From Candidatus Faecivivens stercoripullorum (GTDB taxonomy: Bacteria; Bacillota; Clostridia; Oscillospirales; Ruminococcaceae): a stretch of 13,440 nucleotides of DNA. Within the stretch, counting starts at the first letter, position 1. The number at the start of each line of letters is the position of its first letter. Location of the stretch: positions 1 to 13,440 of the forward strand of contig DVLW01000159.1 of the NCBI GenBank assembly GCA_018715285.1, in the 5' to 3' direction. Below are positions 6,561 to 12,913 of this stretch, piece by piece. The notes beneath the pieces were generated by a model. The model saw only the letters and a list, made by a program, of their open reading frames with translations. It was not told the origin of the DNA and did not search any database. The position numbers and the translations under genes are program-made.

Positions 6561-7616
6561 TCAGCAATCTTTGCTGATGCGGACGACCGCTTTTACAATA
6601 TTGTTTTTGTCTGAAACGCTTTTATCCATTGCATTCTGGATATCATCGAAATCAAAAATGTCGGTGACAATCCCTTTGAGGTTGACCTTACCGGCTGCAA
6701 CCGCATCAATCGCCATCGGGTAGATATGGCGGTAGCGGAAAACCGTCTTGAAGGTCAGTTCCTTGTCCAGTGCCAGACTCAGTGGCAGTGTCATTTCACC
6801 CGATTTGCTGTATCCGACCAGTACAATTGTTGCGCCTTTTCGGGTCATGGAAATCGCCTGACGGGTGCAGATTTCGGTACCAGATGTCTCAATGACCAGA
6901 TCACAGCCTCTGCCGCCGGTCAGCTGCATGACCGCCTCAACTGCATCCTGTTCCCGGCCATTGATGACACCATCGGCGCCAAGTTCAATCGCTTTTTCCA
7001 GCCGCTTTTCCATCAGGTCGACGACATATACCTTTGATACGCCTTCCGCTTTCAGCGCCATCATCGATACCAGCCCGATACAGCCTGCTCCCAGAACCAC
7101 CGCAGTCTGACCGGCATGTGCGCCGCCCTGATTGGCAGCATGGAAACCGACTGCCAGAGGTTCAATCAGAGCGCCTTCCATTGTGCTGACATTGTCCGGC
7201 AGTTTAAAGCAGAGCGCCGCTTCATGGGCGACATATTCTTGAAAGACACCGTCAACAGGAGGTGTTGCAAAGAAAATGACGTCGGGACAGAGGTTATATT
7301 CGCCTTTGCGGCAGAATTCACAGTGTCCGCAGGTTTTGCCCGGTTCCAGTGCGACCCGGTCGCCGACTTTGAGGTGACGGACGTTTTCACCCACTTCGAC
7401 TACTCTGCCGCCTGGTTCATGTCCCAGAACGAAAGGCGGTTTAACGACGTATTTGCCGATAGCACCTGTTTCATAATAGTGCATATCGCTGCCGCAGATG
7501 CCGACATATTCCAGCTTAACCAGTACCTCATCCGGGCCGGGAGTCGGGATATCCCGTTCAATAAACCCCATCTGTCCGATGCCGTTCATGACGGCGACCT
7601 TCATTTTACCCTGCAT
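6561..7616 (-). CDS. Zinc-dependent sugar-alcohol dehydrogenase (sorbitol/xylitol dehydrogenase-like)
   Basis: This 351-residue medium-chain dehydrogenase should oxidise a polyol to a ketose (for example sorbitol to fructose or xylitol to xylulose) or run in reverse. Catalytic zinc ligands C41, H66-E67 (LGHEPGG) and E152 (IEPLAVGFHA) are visible. All four structural-zinc cysteines are present at C96, C99, C102 and C110. The Rossmann motif GAGCIG lies at 176-181, and D200 at the end of the second strand suggests NAD rather than NADP. HYYETGAIGKYVVKPPFVLGHE is typical of the sorbitol/xylitol group. The ATG at 7616 has GGAGG 8 bases upstream; more distal starts lack a site. It is a single-gene unit with its own promoter, downstream of a ROK regulator. 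The exact polyol cannot be read from sequence. Confidence 0.9.
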   Translation of the reverse strand: MQGKMKVAVMNGIGQMGFIERDIPTPGPDEVLVKLEYVGICGSDMHYYETGAIGKYVVKPPFVLGHEPGGRVVEVGENVRHLKVGDRVALEPGKTCGHCEFCRKGEYNLCPDVIFFATPPVDGVFQEYVAHEAALCFKLPDNVSTMEGALIEPLAVGFHAANQGGAHAGQTAVVLGAGCIGLVSMMALKAEGVSKVYVVDLMEKRLEKAIELGADGVINGREQDAVEAVMQLTGGRGCDLVIETSGTEICTRQAISMTRKGATIVLVGYSKSGEMTLPLSLALDKELTFKTVFRYRHIYPMAIDAVAAGKVNLKGIVTDIFDFDDIQNAMDKSVSDKNNIVKAVVRISKDC

Positions 7617-7642
7617 AGCTGACGCCTCCATCAATATGTATT

Positions 7643-7657
7643 TACTTTTATAAAGTA
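7643..7657. promoter_or_regulatory. Palindrome in the dehydrogenase leader, possible operator
   Basis: TACTTT and AAAGTA flank a TAT centre, a perfect 6+3+6 inverted repeat. A third AAAGTA half-site lies at 7664-7669. It falls between the predicted transcript start (about 7668) and the ribosome site of the dehydrogenase, where a bound repressor would block transcription. The local DNA is AT-rich, which raises the chance background. Confidence 0.45.
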
Positions 7658-7660
7658 TTT

Positions 7661-7671
7661 ATGAAAGTATC
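7661..7671 (-). promoter_or_regulatory. Putative ROK operator at the dehydrogenase promoter
   Basis: On the minus strand GATACTTTCAT follows the -10 box by a few bases. It matches GATAGTATCAT at the ROK gene (8920-8910) in 9 of 11 positions, at a similar place relative to the -10. A shared operator is inferred; the ROK protein is the obvious candidate to bind it. Confidence 0.4.
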
Positions 7672-7674
7672 TAT

Positions 7675-7703
7675 ATTAAAACACCATTTGCAGTTTTTGT
7701 CAA
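7675..7703 (-). promoter_or_regulatory. Sigma-A promoter of the dehydrogenase gene
   Basis: On the minus strand, a perfect TTGACA (7703-7698), a 17-base spacer and TTTAAT (7680-7675) are present. The predicted transcript start is near 7668, giving a leader of about 50 bases that holds the operator-like repeats. Confidence 0.8.
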
Positions 7704-7724
7704 GAGGTTAAATGAACTTTTCCC

Positions 7725-7763
7725 AAAAAACAAACAGACGGAACGTTTTTCCGTCCCGTCTGT
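7725..7763 (-). terminator. Rho-independent terminator of the ROK gene
   Basis: On the minus strand ACAGACGG (7763-7756) pairs with CCGTCTGT (7741-7734). An inner ACG/CGT pairing sits around the loop, and TTGTTTTTT follows. It begins two bases after the ROK stop codon and separates that gene from the dehydrogenase promoter. Confidence 0.85.
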
Positions 7764-7764
7764 A

Positions 7765-8892
7765 TTACAGCTCCTGAATAAACCGTTCAATCTGCATCAA
7801 CGCCGCTCCCATCGCGGAAGCCTCTCGTTTATACCGGCAAAACCGGAAATATTCTGCATCCGGTTCAAAGGTGTTGCGTCCGGACAGAAGCTGCCGGATT
7901 TTGTCTCCGTACTCCTCAAGATATCCGCCCACATATCCACCTGCAATAATCGGGCAGTCAAACGCCATCCGCAGGTTATTGACCGCTGTCGCCAGATACC
8001 GCAGATATTCTTCCCAGGCCGCTGTGGCAGCCGGGTCATTGTTCCTTAGCAGTTCGAAAAACTGTTCCAGATTGCCGTCGGTATGTTCCGTCAGTACTTT
8101 TGCTGAACAGTATGCGTCCAGACAACCGCGCTTGCCGCAGTAACAGGTTTTCCCATCCATCACCAGCGTCATGTGTCCGAATTCAGCTGCCCGAAGATGG
8201 TCACCTTCGTACAGTTCACCGCTGTTGAGAATCGCGCCGCCGACGCTGTTGCTCAGTGAGAGGTAAACGACGTTTCCGGGTGCATCCTCTCCCCATACTT
8301 CTGCCAGTCCGGCAGCGCTTGCGTCGTTGACAAACAGACAGGGAAAGGGAATATGCCGGGAAAAGAAGGATGTCGGCAGGTTTTCGGTTCCCAGTACCTG
8401 TGAAACGACCAGCGTTTCACCCGATATATCCAGAATACCCGGCAGAGCAATTCCGCATCCCAGCAGTTTTTCTGAATCGATGCCGAACCTGGCTGTAAAT
8501 TCCGCCACCATTTCACCCAACTGACGGCTGTACTCTTCATCTGTCGAAAATTCCTTTTTGCGACGCTCATATCCTGCCAGCTGTCCCGATAGGTCGGCAA
8601 GCACCATGCCGATATGATTCTGGGTGATTTCAATACCAACCGCCATTTTTGCTTCTCTGACTGGAGCAAAAGCCCGTGCTTTTCTGCCGCCGGTGGAAGC
8701 AAATTCTCCGACTTCCTGTACCAGTCCCATTTCGATCAGTTCCCGGACATTCTGTAAAACCGTCGGCCAGCTGTTTTGCAGAATAGAGGCGAGTTCCGGC
8801 TGGGAAATGCGGTCACACCTGAGAATACAGCGCAGGGTACGGATTCGGTTATTCTTTTTGATATCGCGGCTGCTTGCCCGCTGTTCCTTCAT
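7765..8892 (-). CDS. ROK family transcriptional regulator (NagC/XylR-type)
   Basis: The 375-residue protein has an N-terminal winged-helix domain (about 15-75, including LASILQNSWPTVLQNVRELIEMGL and GGRKARAF) fused to a ROK sugar-kinase-like domain. In the ROK part, H240 (EFGHMTLV) with C250, C252 and C257 (CYCGKRGC) form the family zinc site, and FVNDASAAGLAE carries D190. The phosphate motif D-x-G-x-T near residue 87 reads G-I-E-I-T-Q-N-H, so ATP-dependent kinase activity is unlikely; this fits a sugar-sensing repressor. I chose the ATG at 8892 because AAGGA lies 8 bases upstream. ATGs at 8901 and 8898 are possible, but the longest frame (from 8949) runs through the promoter and is rejected. 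Its neighbours, a polyol dehydrogenase and a sugar O-acetyltransferase, suggest control of sugar or polyol use. Confidence 0.9.
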   Translation of the reverse strand: MKEQRASSRDIKKNNRIRTLRCILRCDRISQPELASILQNSWPTVLQNVRELIEMGLVQEVGEFASTGGRKARAFAPVREAKMAVGIEITQNHIGMVLADLSGQLAGYERRKKEFSTDEEYSRQLGEMVAEFTARFGIDSEKLLGCGIALPGILDISGETLVVSQVLGTENLPTSFFSRHIPFPCLFVNDASAAGLAEVWGEDAPGNVVYLSLSNSVGGAILNSGELYEGDHLRAAEFGHMTLVMDGKTCYCGKRGCLDAYCSAKVLTEHTDGNLEQFFELLRNNDPAATAAWEEYLRYLATAVNNLRMAFDCPIIAGGYVGGYLEEYGDKIRQLLSGRNTFEPDAEYFRFCRYKREASAMGAALMQIERFIQEL

Positions 8893-8909
8893 CTTCATCA
8901 TCCTTATCC

Positions 8910-8922
8910 ATGATACTATCAT
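8910..8922. promoter_or_regulatory. Palindrome at the ROK gene start region, possible auto-operator
   Basis: ATGATA-C-TATCAT is a perfect 13-bp palindrome. It touches the downstream edge of the -10 box (8921-8926) and covers the expected transcript start. A repressor bound here would shut off its own gene. It contains the motif similar to the one at the dehydrogenase promoter. Confidence 0.45.
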
Positions 8923-8949
8923 ATTAACCGATTTTGCGAAGATTGGCAA
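8921..8949 (-). promoter_or_regulatory. Sigma-A promoter of the ROK gene
   Basis: On the minus strand, TTGCCA (8949-8944), a 17-base spacer and TAATAT (8926-8921) are present. The promoter sits in the 90-base gap after the acetyltransferase gene. The transcript start is predicted near 8914, just upstream of the chosen ATG. Confidence 0.7.
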
Positions 8950-8982
8950 GCAGATGCCGCTGCTTTCCGGCTGCCTGTGCGA

Positions 8983-9561
8983 TTATTCGTGAAAAAGTTC
9001 TTCCCGGGTCAGTTCACGGTGTACCCTGCATGGATTGCCGAAAGCGATTACGTTGTCCGGAATATCTTTTGTCATGACGCTGCCTGCGCCGATCACCACG
9101 TTGCTGCCAATCGTCACACCCGGCATCACTCTGACACCGGCTCCAATCCATACATTGTCACCAACCGTAATCGGTAGTGCATATTCCAGTCCTTCATTGC
9201 GGTCGGTAACGCTGACAGGATGACCGGCGGTGTAAAAACCGCAGTCGGGTGCAATGAAAACATTGTCTCCGAATTTTACCCTTGCACCGTCGAGGATGAC
9301 AAGATTATGGTTGGCAAAAAAGTTTTCGCCGATTTCAATGTTATACCCGTAATCACACCAGAAAGGTGCATTAATCATAAAGTTTTCTCCGGTTTTGCCG
9401 AGGATTTCCCGCAGCAGTTCTGCCTTTTTTTCCAAAGCGGACGGCATCAGCTGGTTGTATGCAAAACACTTGTCTTTGCAGCCGATAATTTCCCGGCCAA
9501 GCTCCTGATCGTAATTGGGATTGTAGATCATACCCAGATCACGTTTTTCCTTTTCTGTCAT
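8983..9561 (-). CDS. Sugar O-acetyltransferase (maltose/galactoside acetyltransferase type)
   Basis: The 192-residue protein has the N-terminal helical Mac domain (about 3-58, MIYNPNYDQEL) followed by hexapeptide repeats that form a left-handed beta-helix (IEIGENFFANHN, VKFGDNVFIAPD, ITVGDNVWIGAG, VTIGSNVVIGAG). H114 in FYTAGHPV is the catalytic base, and the end GNPCRVHRE is typical of the family. Such enzymes transfer acetyl from acetyl-CoA to a sugar 6-hydroxyl, acting as cytosolic trimers. The ATG at 9561 follows a purine-rich AAGAAGAG site. It has a perfect consensus promoter of its own, divergent from rarA. No clear terminator follows, so some read-through into the ROK gene is likely. 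The sugar acceptor is not determined. Confidence 0.9.
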   Translation of the reverse strand: MTEKEKRDLGMIYNPNYDQELGREIIGCKDKCFAYNQLMPSALEKKAELLREILGKTGENFMINAPFWCDYGYNIEIGENFFANHNLVILDGARVKFGDNVFIAPDCGFYTAGHPVSVTDRNEGLEYALPITVGDNVWIGAGVRVMPGVTIGSNVVIGAGSVMTKDIPDNVIAFGNPCRVHRELTREELFHE

Positions 9562-9606
9562 GTAAATCTCTTCTTTCCGCGGTATTCACTTTACGCCAAT
9601 ATCACT

Positions 9607-9635
9607 ATTATAGGGTTCGGGTATATCGCTGTCAA
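9607..9635 (-). promoter_or_regulatory. Consensus sigma-A promoter of the O-acetyltransferase gene
   Basis: On the minus strand, TTGACA (9635-9630), a 17-base spacer and TATAAT (9612-9607) match consensus exactly. The leader to the ATG at 9561 is about 40 bases. Confidence 0.9.
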
Positions 9636-9662
9636 GCCGGGCCGCTGGTCAGAAAATTATCT

Positions 9663-9691
9663 TTGCTTTTAGGCTCGGGTAATGGTATAAT
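9663..9691 (+). promoter_or_regulatory. Sigma-A promoter of rarA
   Basis: TTGCTT (9663-9668), a 17-base spacer and a perfect TATAAT (9686-9691) are present. It is back to back with the acetyltransferase promoter, with only 27 bases between the -35 boxes, so the two may compete for RNA polymerase. Confidence 0.75.
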
Positions 9692-9730
9692 AAAGAATAC
9701 GATATCCATTGACGAAAGGCGGGAGAAAAT

Positions 9731-11002
9731 ATGTCTTCACCACTGGCTGACCATCTGCGTCCGCAGACGCTGGATGAGGTTGTCGGGCAGAAACATCTTT
9801 TAGGAGAGAAAGGTGCGCTTTCCCGCATCATCGAAGGCGGACGAATCCCGAATATGATCTTTTACGGGCCGTCCGGAGTCGGGAAGACGACGGTTGCCCG
9901 GATTATCGCCCGGCGTGCCGGAAAAAAGCTGCATAAGCTCAACGGTACCAACGCTTCACTGGCGGATATCAAGGCGGTTGTCGAAGATCTCGATTCCATT
10001 TCCGGTTATCAGGGTGTGGTACTCTATCTGGACGAGATTCAGTACCTCAATAAAAAACAGCAGCAGTCACTGCTGGAATACATCGAGGACGGCAGAATCA
10101 CGTTGATTGCTTCCACTACCGAAAACCCGTATTTTTATATCTATGGTGCGATTCTTTCCCGGTGTACCGTCTTTGAATTCAAGGCAGTCGAACCGGAAGA
10201 GGTCGAAAAGGCGGTATTGAGAGGATTTGACCAGCTTTCGGCTGAAATGGGATTTTCGATTCAGCTGGAAGACGGTGTGAGCGCGCATATTGCGCGTGCT
10301 TGTGGCGGTGATGTCCGCAAGGCACTCAATACGGTGGAATTGCTGACGCTCTCTTCCGAAAAAACGGAGGACGGAAACCGGTTGGTCACGATGGACAAGG
10401 CGCGGGAGCTTTCCCAGCGCAGTGCAATGCGGTATGACCGGGATGGCGATGAACACTATGACATCGTTTCGGCCTATCAGAAGTCGATGCGTGGTTCCGA
10501 TCCGGACGCTGCGATTCATTATCTTGCAAGGCTGCTGGAAGCGGGCGACCTGATATCTGCCTGTCGTCGACTGATGGTATGTGCCTGTGAGGATGTTGGA
10601 CTTGCTTATCCGCAGATTATCCCGATTGTCAAGGCGGCGTGTGATATTGCAATGCAGGTCGGACTTCCAGAAGCACGATTGCCGCTGGCGGACGCAGTCA
10701 TTCTGGTTGCGACTTCTCCCAAATCCAACACTGCTCACGATGCCATCAATGAGGCAATGGCCGACCTCAAGGCAGGCCGTAGCGGCCCGATTCCGCGTAC
10801 CCTGCAAAACAAGCATTTTGATGGGGAAGACCAGAAAGTTAAGGGACAGTTTTATCTCTACCCGCATGATTTCCCAAACCGCTGGGTCGAGCAGCAATAT
10901 CTGCCCGATGCCCTTAAAGACCGGGTGTATTATCATCCGGCCGATAATAAAAATGAACAGGCAGCCGCAGCCTATTGGAAAAAAATCAAAGGAAAAGGCT
11001 GA
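9731..11002 (+). CDS. rarA: Replication-associated recombination protein RarA/MgsA (AAA+ ATPase)
   Basis: The 423-residue AAA+ protein matches the RarA/MgsA/WRNIP1 family in length and motifs. It has Walker A GPSGVGKT at 46-53, Walker B VVLYLDEIQ with D101-E102, sensor 1 STTEN at 128-132 and an arginine finger in LSRC around 143-145. The C-terminal MgsA tetramerisation region includes MRGSDPDAAIHYLARLLEAGD. RarA acts at stalled replication forks and single-stranded gaps, working with SSB and clamp-loader-like partners. The ATG at 9731 has a GGGAG site 5 bases upstream. It has its own promoter, and an unusual palindrome pair follows its stop codon. Confidence 0.95.
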   Translation: MSSPLADHLRPQTLDEVVGQKHLLGEKGALSRIIEGGRIPNMIFYGPSGVGKTTVARIIARRAGKKLHKLNGTNASLADIKAVVEDLDSISGYQGVVLYLDEIQYLNKKQQQSLLEYIEDGRITLIASTTENPYFYIYGAILSRCTVFEFKAVEPEEVEKAVLRGFDQLSAEMGFSIQLEDGVSAHIARACGGDVRKALNTVELLTLSSEKTEDGNRLVTMDKARELSQRSAMRYDRDGDEHYDIVSAYQKSMRGSDPDAAIHYLARLLEAGDLISACRRLMVCACEDVGLAYPQIIPIVKAACDIAMQVGLPEARLPLADAVILVATSPKSNTAHDAINEAMADLKAGRSGPIPRTLQNKHFDGEDQKVKGQFYLYPHDFPNRWVEQQYLPDALKDRVYYHPADNKNEQAAAAYWKKIKGKG

Positions 11003-11005
11003 CTC

Positions 11006-11036
11006 GGTCAAGCGTTGACCCGGTCAACATTTGACC
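11006..11036. repeat. Tandem 15-bp palindromes (GGTCAA-N3-TTGACC twice), putative operator
   Basis: GGTCAA-gcg-TTGACC (11006-11020) and GGTCAA-cat-TTGACC (11022-11036) are both perfect inverted repeats separated by a single C. The junction TTGACC-C-GGTCAA is therefore also palindromic. The four half-sites alternate in orientation with a 16-bp palindrome period, about 1.5 helical turns. They fill most of the 60-base gap between rarA and the radical SAM gene and overlap a plausible promoter. A multi-dimer repressor site is the favoured reading. In RNA the repeats could also fold, and a terminator role for rarA is the alternative, though no strong T-run follows. Confidence 0.7.
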
Positions 11037-11043
11037 TTAAAAT
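11015..11043 (+). promoter_or_regulatory. Possible promoter of the radical SAM operon within the palindromes
   Basis: TTGACC (11015-11020), a 17-base spacer and TAAAAT (11038-11043) would form a promoter. Its -35 box is one palindrome arm and its spacer holds the second palindrome. The predicted start near 11050 leaves a very short leader, which begins at or inside AAAGGAA. This is plausible but less secure than the other promoters here. Confidence 0.45.
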
Positions 11044-11062
11044 TTCCCGAAAGGAACACGAT

Positions 11063-12913
11063 ATGAACATTAAAGAACAGCTGGAACCACTGCTTTTAAA
11101 AGTGCAAAAACCCGCGCGGTATATCGGCGGTGAGCTGCACAGTATCGTCAAGGACAAATCTACGGTTGATTTCCGAATTGCCCTCGGTTTTCCGGATACC
11201 TATGAGATTGGTATGTCCCATCTGGGTCTGAAAATCCTGTACGATATCATCAACGCTGACCCGCATTGCTGGGCAGAGCGTGTCTATACACCCTGGACAG
11301 ACTTTGAAGCACTGATGCGCCAGAAAGGACTGCCGCTCTACGGTCTGGAAAGTCTTGACCCGCTGAGTGAGTTTGACGTAATCGGTTTTTCGCTTCAGTA
11401 TGAGCTGTCTTATACCAACGTCCTCAATATGCTCGACCTGTCCGGCCTGAATCCGATTGCTGCCGAGCGTTCGGAAGATGACCCGGTAATCATTGCCGGC
11501 GGTCCATGTGCCAGCAACCCTGAACCTCTGGCAGACTTTATCGACCTGTTCCAGATCGGTGAAGGGGAAGAGGTCATGATGGAAATGATCGCTCTTTACC
11601 GTGAAATGAAAGCGGATGGCAGCTATACCAAAAAGGATTTTCTCCGCCGTGCTGCACAGATTCCGGGTATCTATGTTCCGTCTCTTTATGAAGTCAGCTA
11701 CCATGACGATGGTACAATTGCAGCTGTTACACCGAAAGACGGCGCACCGGCAAAGGTTACCAAGCGGATTATTCAGGATATGTCCAGTGTCCGTTATCCG
11801 TCTACCTTCATTGTTCCATATATGGAGACGGTACATGACCGCGCTGTTCTGGAAGTCATGCGCGGATGTATTCGTGGCTGCCGGTTCTGTCAGGCTGGGT
11901 TTATTTACCGTCCGCTGCGTGCCAAGAACCCGGATGTTCTCTGTGCACAGGGTAAAGCACTGTGTGATTCGACCGGCTATGACGAACTGTCCCTTTCCAG
12001 CCTGTCGACTTCTGACCATCCCCAGGTTGAACAGTTGCTCAGCCGTATGATCGACTATACCGATGAGAAAAAGATCGGGCTGTCGCTTCCGTCGCTCCGT
12101 GTGGATAACTTCTCGGAAGAACTGCTCGAAAAAGTCAGCCGTATTCACAAAACCGGTCTGACCTTTGCACCCGAAGCCGGTAACCAGCGGATGCGCAATG
12201 TCATCAATAAAGGTGTCGATGAAGACGAGATCATGAACACCTGTAAAATTGCCTTTGAAGGCGGTTACACCTCGGTCAAGCTGTATTTCATGTCCAGCCT
12301 GCCTACCGAGACGGACGAGGATGTAAAGGATATCGGACGGCTTGCACAGCGGATTGTCGACCTCTATTTCAGCCTTGAAAAACGTCCGCGCAAGATGGTC
12401 AGTGTTTCGATTTCGGTTGCGGTTTTTGTTCCGAAATGTGATACGCCGTTCCAGTGGGTCGGACAGGATGACTTTGAAACCATCAAGCGTAAACAACAGG
12501 CACTTCTTGATACCATCCGTTCTCGTAAAATCAGCGTCGCATGGCATGATGTCCATACCAGTGTTCTGGAAGGCGTCATTGCGCGTGGTGACCGCCGACT
12601 TGGAAAAGCAATCTACCTTGCATGGAAAAAAGGCTGCCGTCTGGACAGCTGGAGCGAGTGCTTTGATTATGATAAATGGATGGAAGCTATCCGTGAAGCG
12701 GGTCTGACGGTTGAATTCTACGCCAGCCGTACCCGTGATCTGGACGAGATTCTGCCCTGGGATCATATCGACGTCGGCGTCTCCAAGAACTTCCTCAAGC
12801 ACGAATGGGAAAAGGCTCAGCGTGCGGAAGTGACCAAAAACTGCCGTGAACAGTGTGCCGGATGCGGTGCATCCCGGCTGCTGGACAGAAAGGACGGTGT
12901 CTGCGTTGAGTGA
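11063..12913 (+). CDS. TIGR03960-type B12-binding-domain/radical SAM protein
   Basis: The 616-residue protein resembles the TIGR03960 family. The N-terminal part has FPDTYEIGMSHLGLKILYDII, GLESLDPLSEFDVIGFSLQYELSYTNVLNMLDL and AGGPCASNPEPLADF, a Rossmann-like domain related to B12-binding domains. The radical SAM core carries C269-x3-C273-x2-C276 (GCIRGCRFCQAG), which holds the [4Fe-4S] cluster that cleaves S-adenosylmethionine. A C-terminal C594-x3-C598-x2-C601 set may bind a further cluster. The family's reaction is not established to my knowledge. The ATG at 11063 has AAAGGAA upstream; a TTG start at 11015 would lie inside the palindromes and is rejected. The 3' end overlaps the DUF2344 gene by 8 bases, the usual partner of this family. 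Confidence 0.9.
   Translation: MNIKEQLEPLLLKVQKPARYIGGELHSIVKDKSTVDFRIALGFPDTYEIGMSHLGLKILYDIINADPHCWAERVYTPWTDFEALMRQKGLPLYGLESLDPLSEFDVIGFSLQYELSYTNVLNMLDLSGLNPIAAERSEDDPVIIAGGPCASNPEPLADFIDLFQIGEGEEVMMEMIALYREMKADGSYTKKDFLRRAAQIPGIYVPSLYEVSYHDDGTIAAVTPKDGAPAKVTKRIIQDMSSVRYPSTFIVPYMETVHDRAVLEVMRGCIRGCRFCQAGFIYRPLRAKNPDVLCAQGKALCDSTGYDELSLSSLSTSDHPQVEQLLSRMIDYTDEKKIGLSLPSLRVDNFSEELLEKVSRIHKTGLTFAPEAGNQRMRNVINKGVDEDEIMNTCKIAFEGGYTSVKLYFMSSLPTETDEDVKDIGRLAQRIVDLYFSLEKRPRKMVSVSISVAVFVPKCDTPFQWVGQDDFETIKRKQQALLDTIRSRKISVAWHDVHTSVLEGVIARGDRRLGKAIYLAWKKGCRLDSWSECFDYDKWMEAIREAGLTVEFYASRTRDLDEILPWDHIDVGVSKNFLKHEWEKAQRAEVTKNCREQCAGCGASRLLDRKDGVCVE

Noticed and set aside
8893..8949. Upstream start for the ROK regulator
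   Set aside because: This segment contains the -35 and -10 boxes and the palindrome, so it cannot be translated from that promoter.
8948..8965. AAGCAG-N6-CTGCTT hairpin after the O-acetyltransferase gene
   Set aside because: It was considered as a terminator, but no T-run follows on either strand, and it overlaps the -35 box of the ROK promoter. Probably chance.
10067..11011. Minus-strand open frame of 314 codons
   Set aside because: It is antisense to rarA, which has intact AAA+ motifs. The translation has no domain pattern.
11015..11062. TTG start extending the radical SAM protein by 16 residues
   Set aside because: The extension lies within the palindromes, has no ribosome site before it and is not part of the family's usual N-terminus. 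The ATG at 11063 has a good site.
11096..12802. Long minus-strand open frame of 568 codons
   Set aside because: It is antisense to the radical SAM gene, which has the CxxxCxxC motif and family-wide signatures. No promoter or ribosome site supports the antisense frame.
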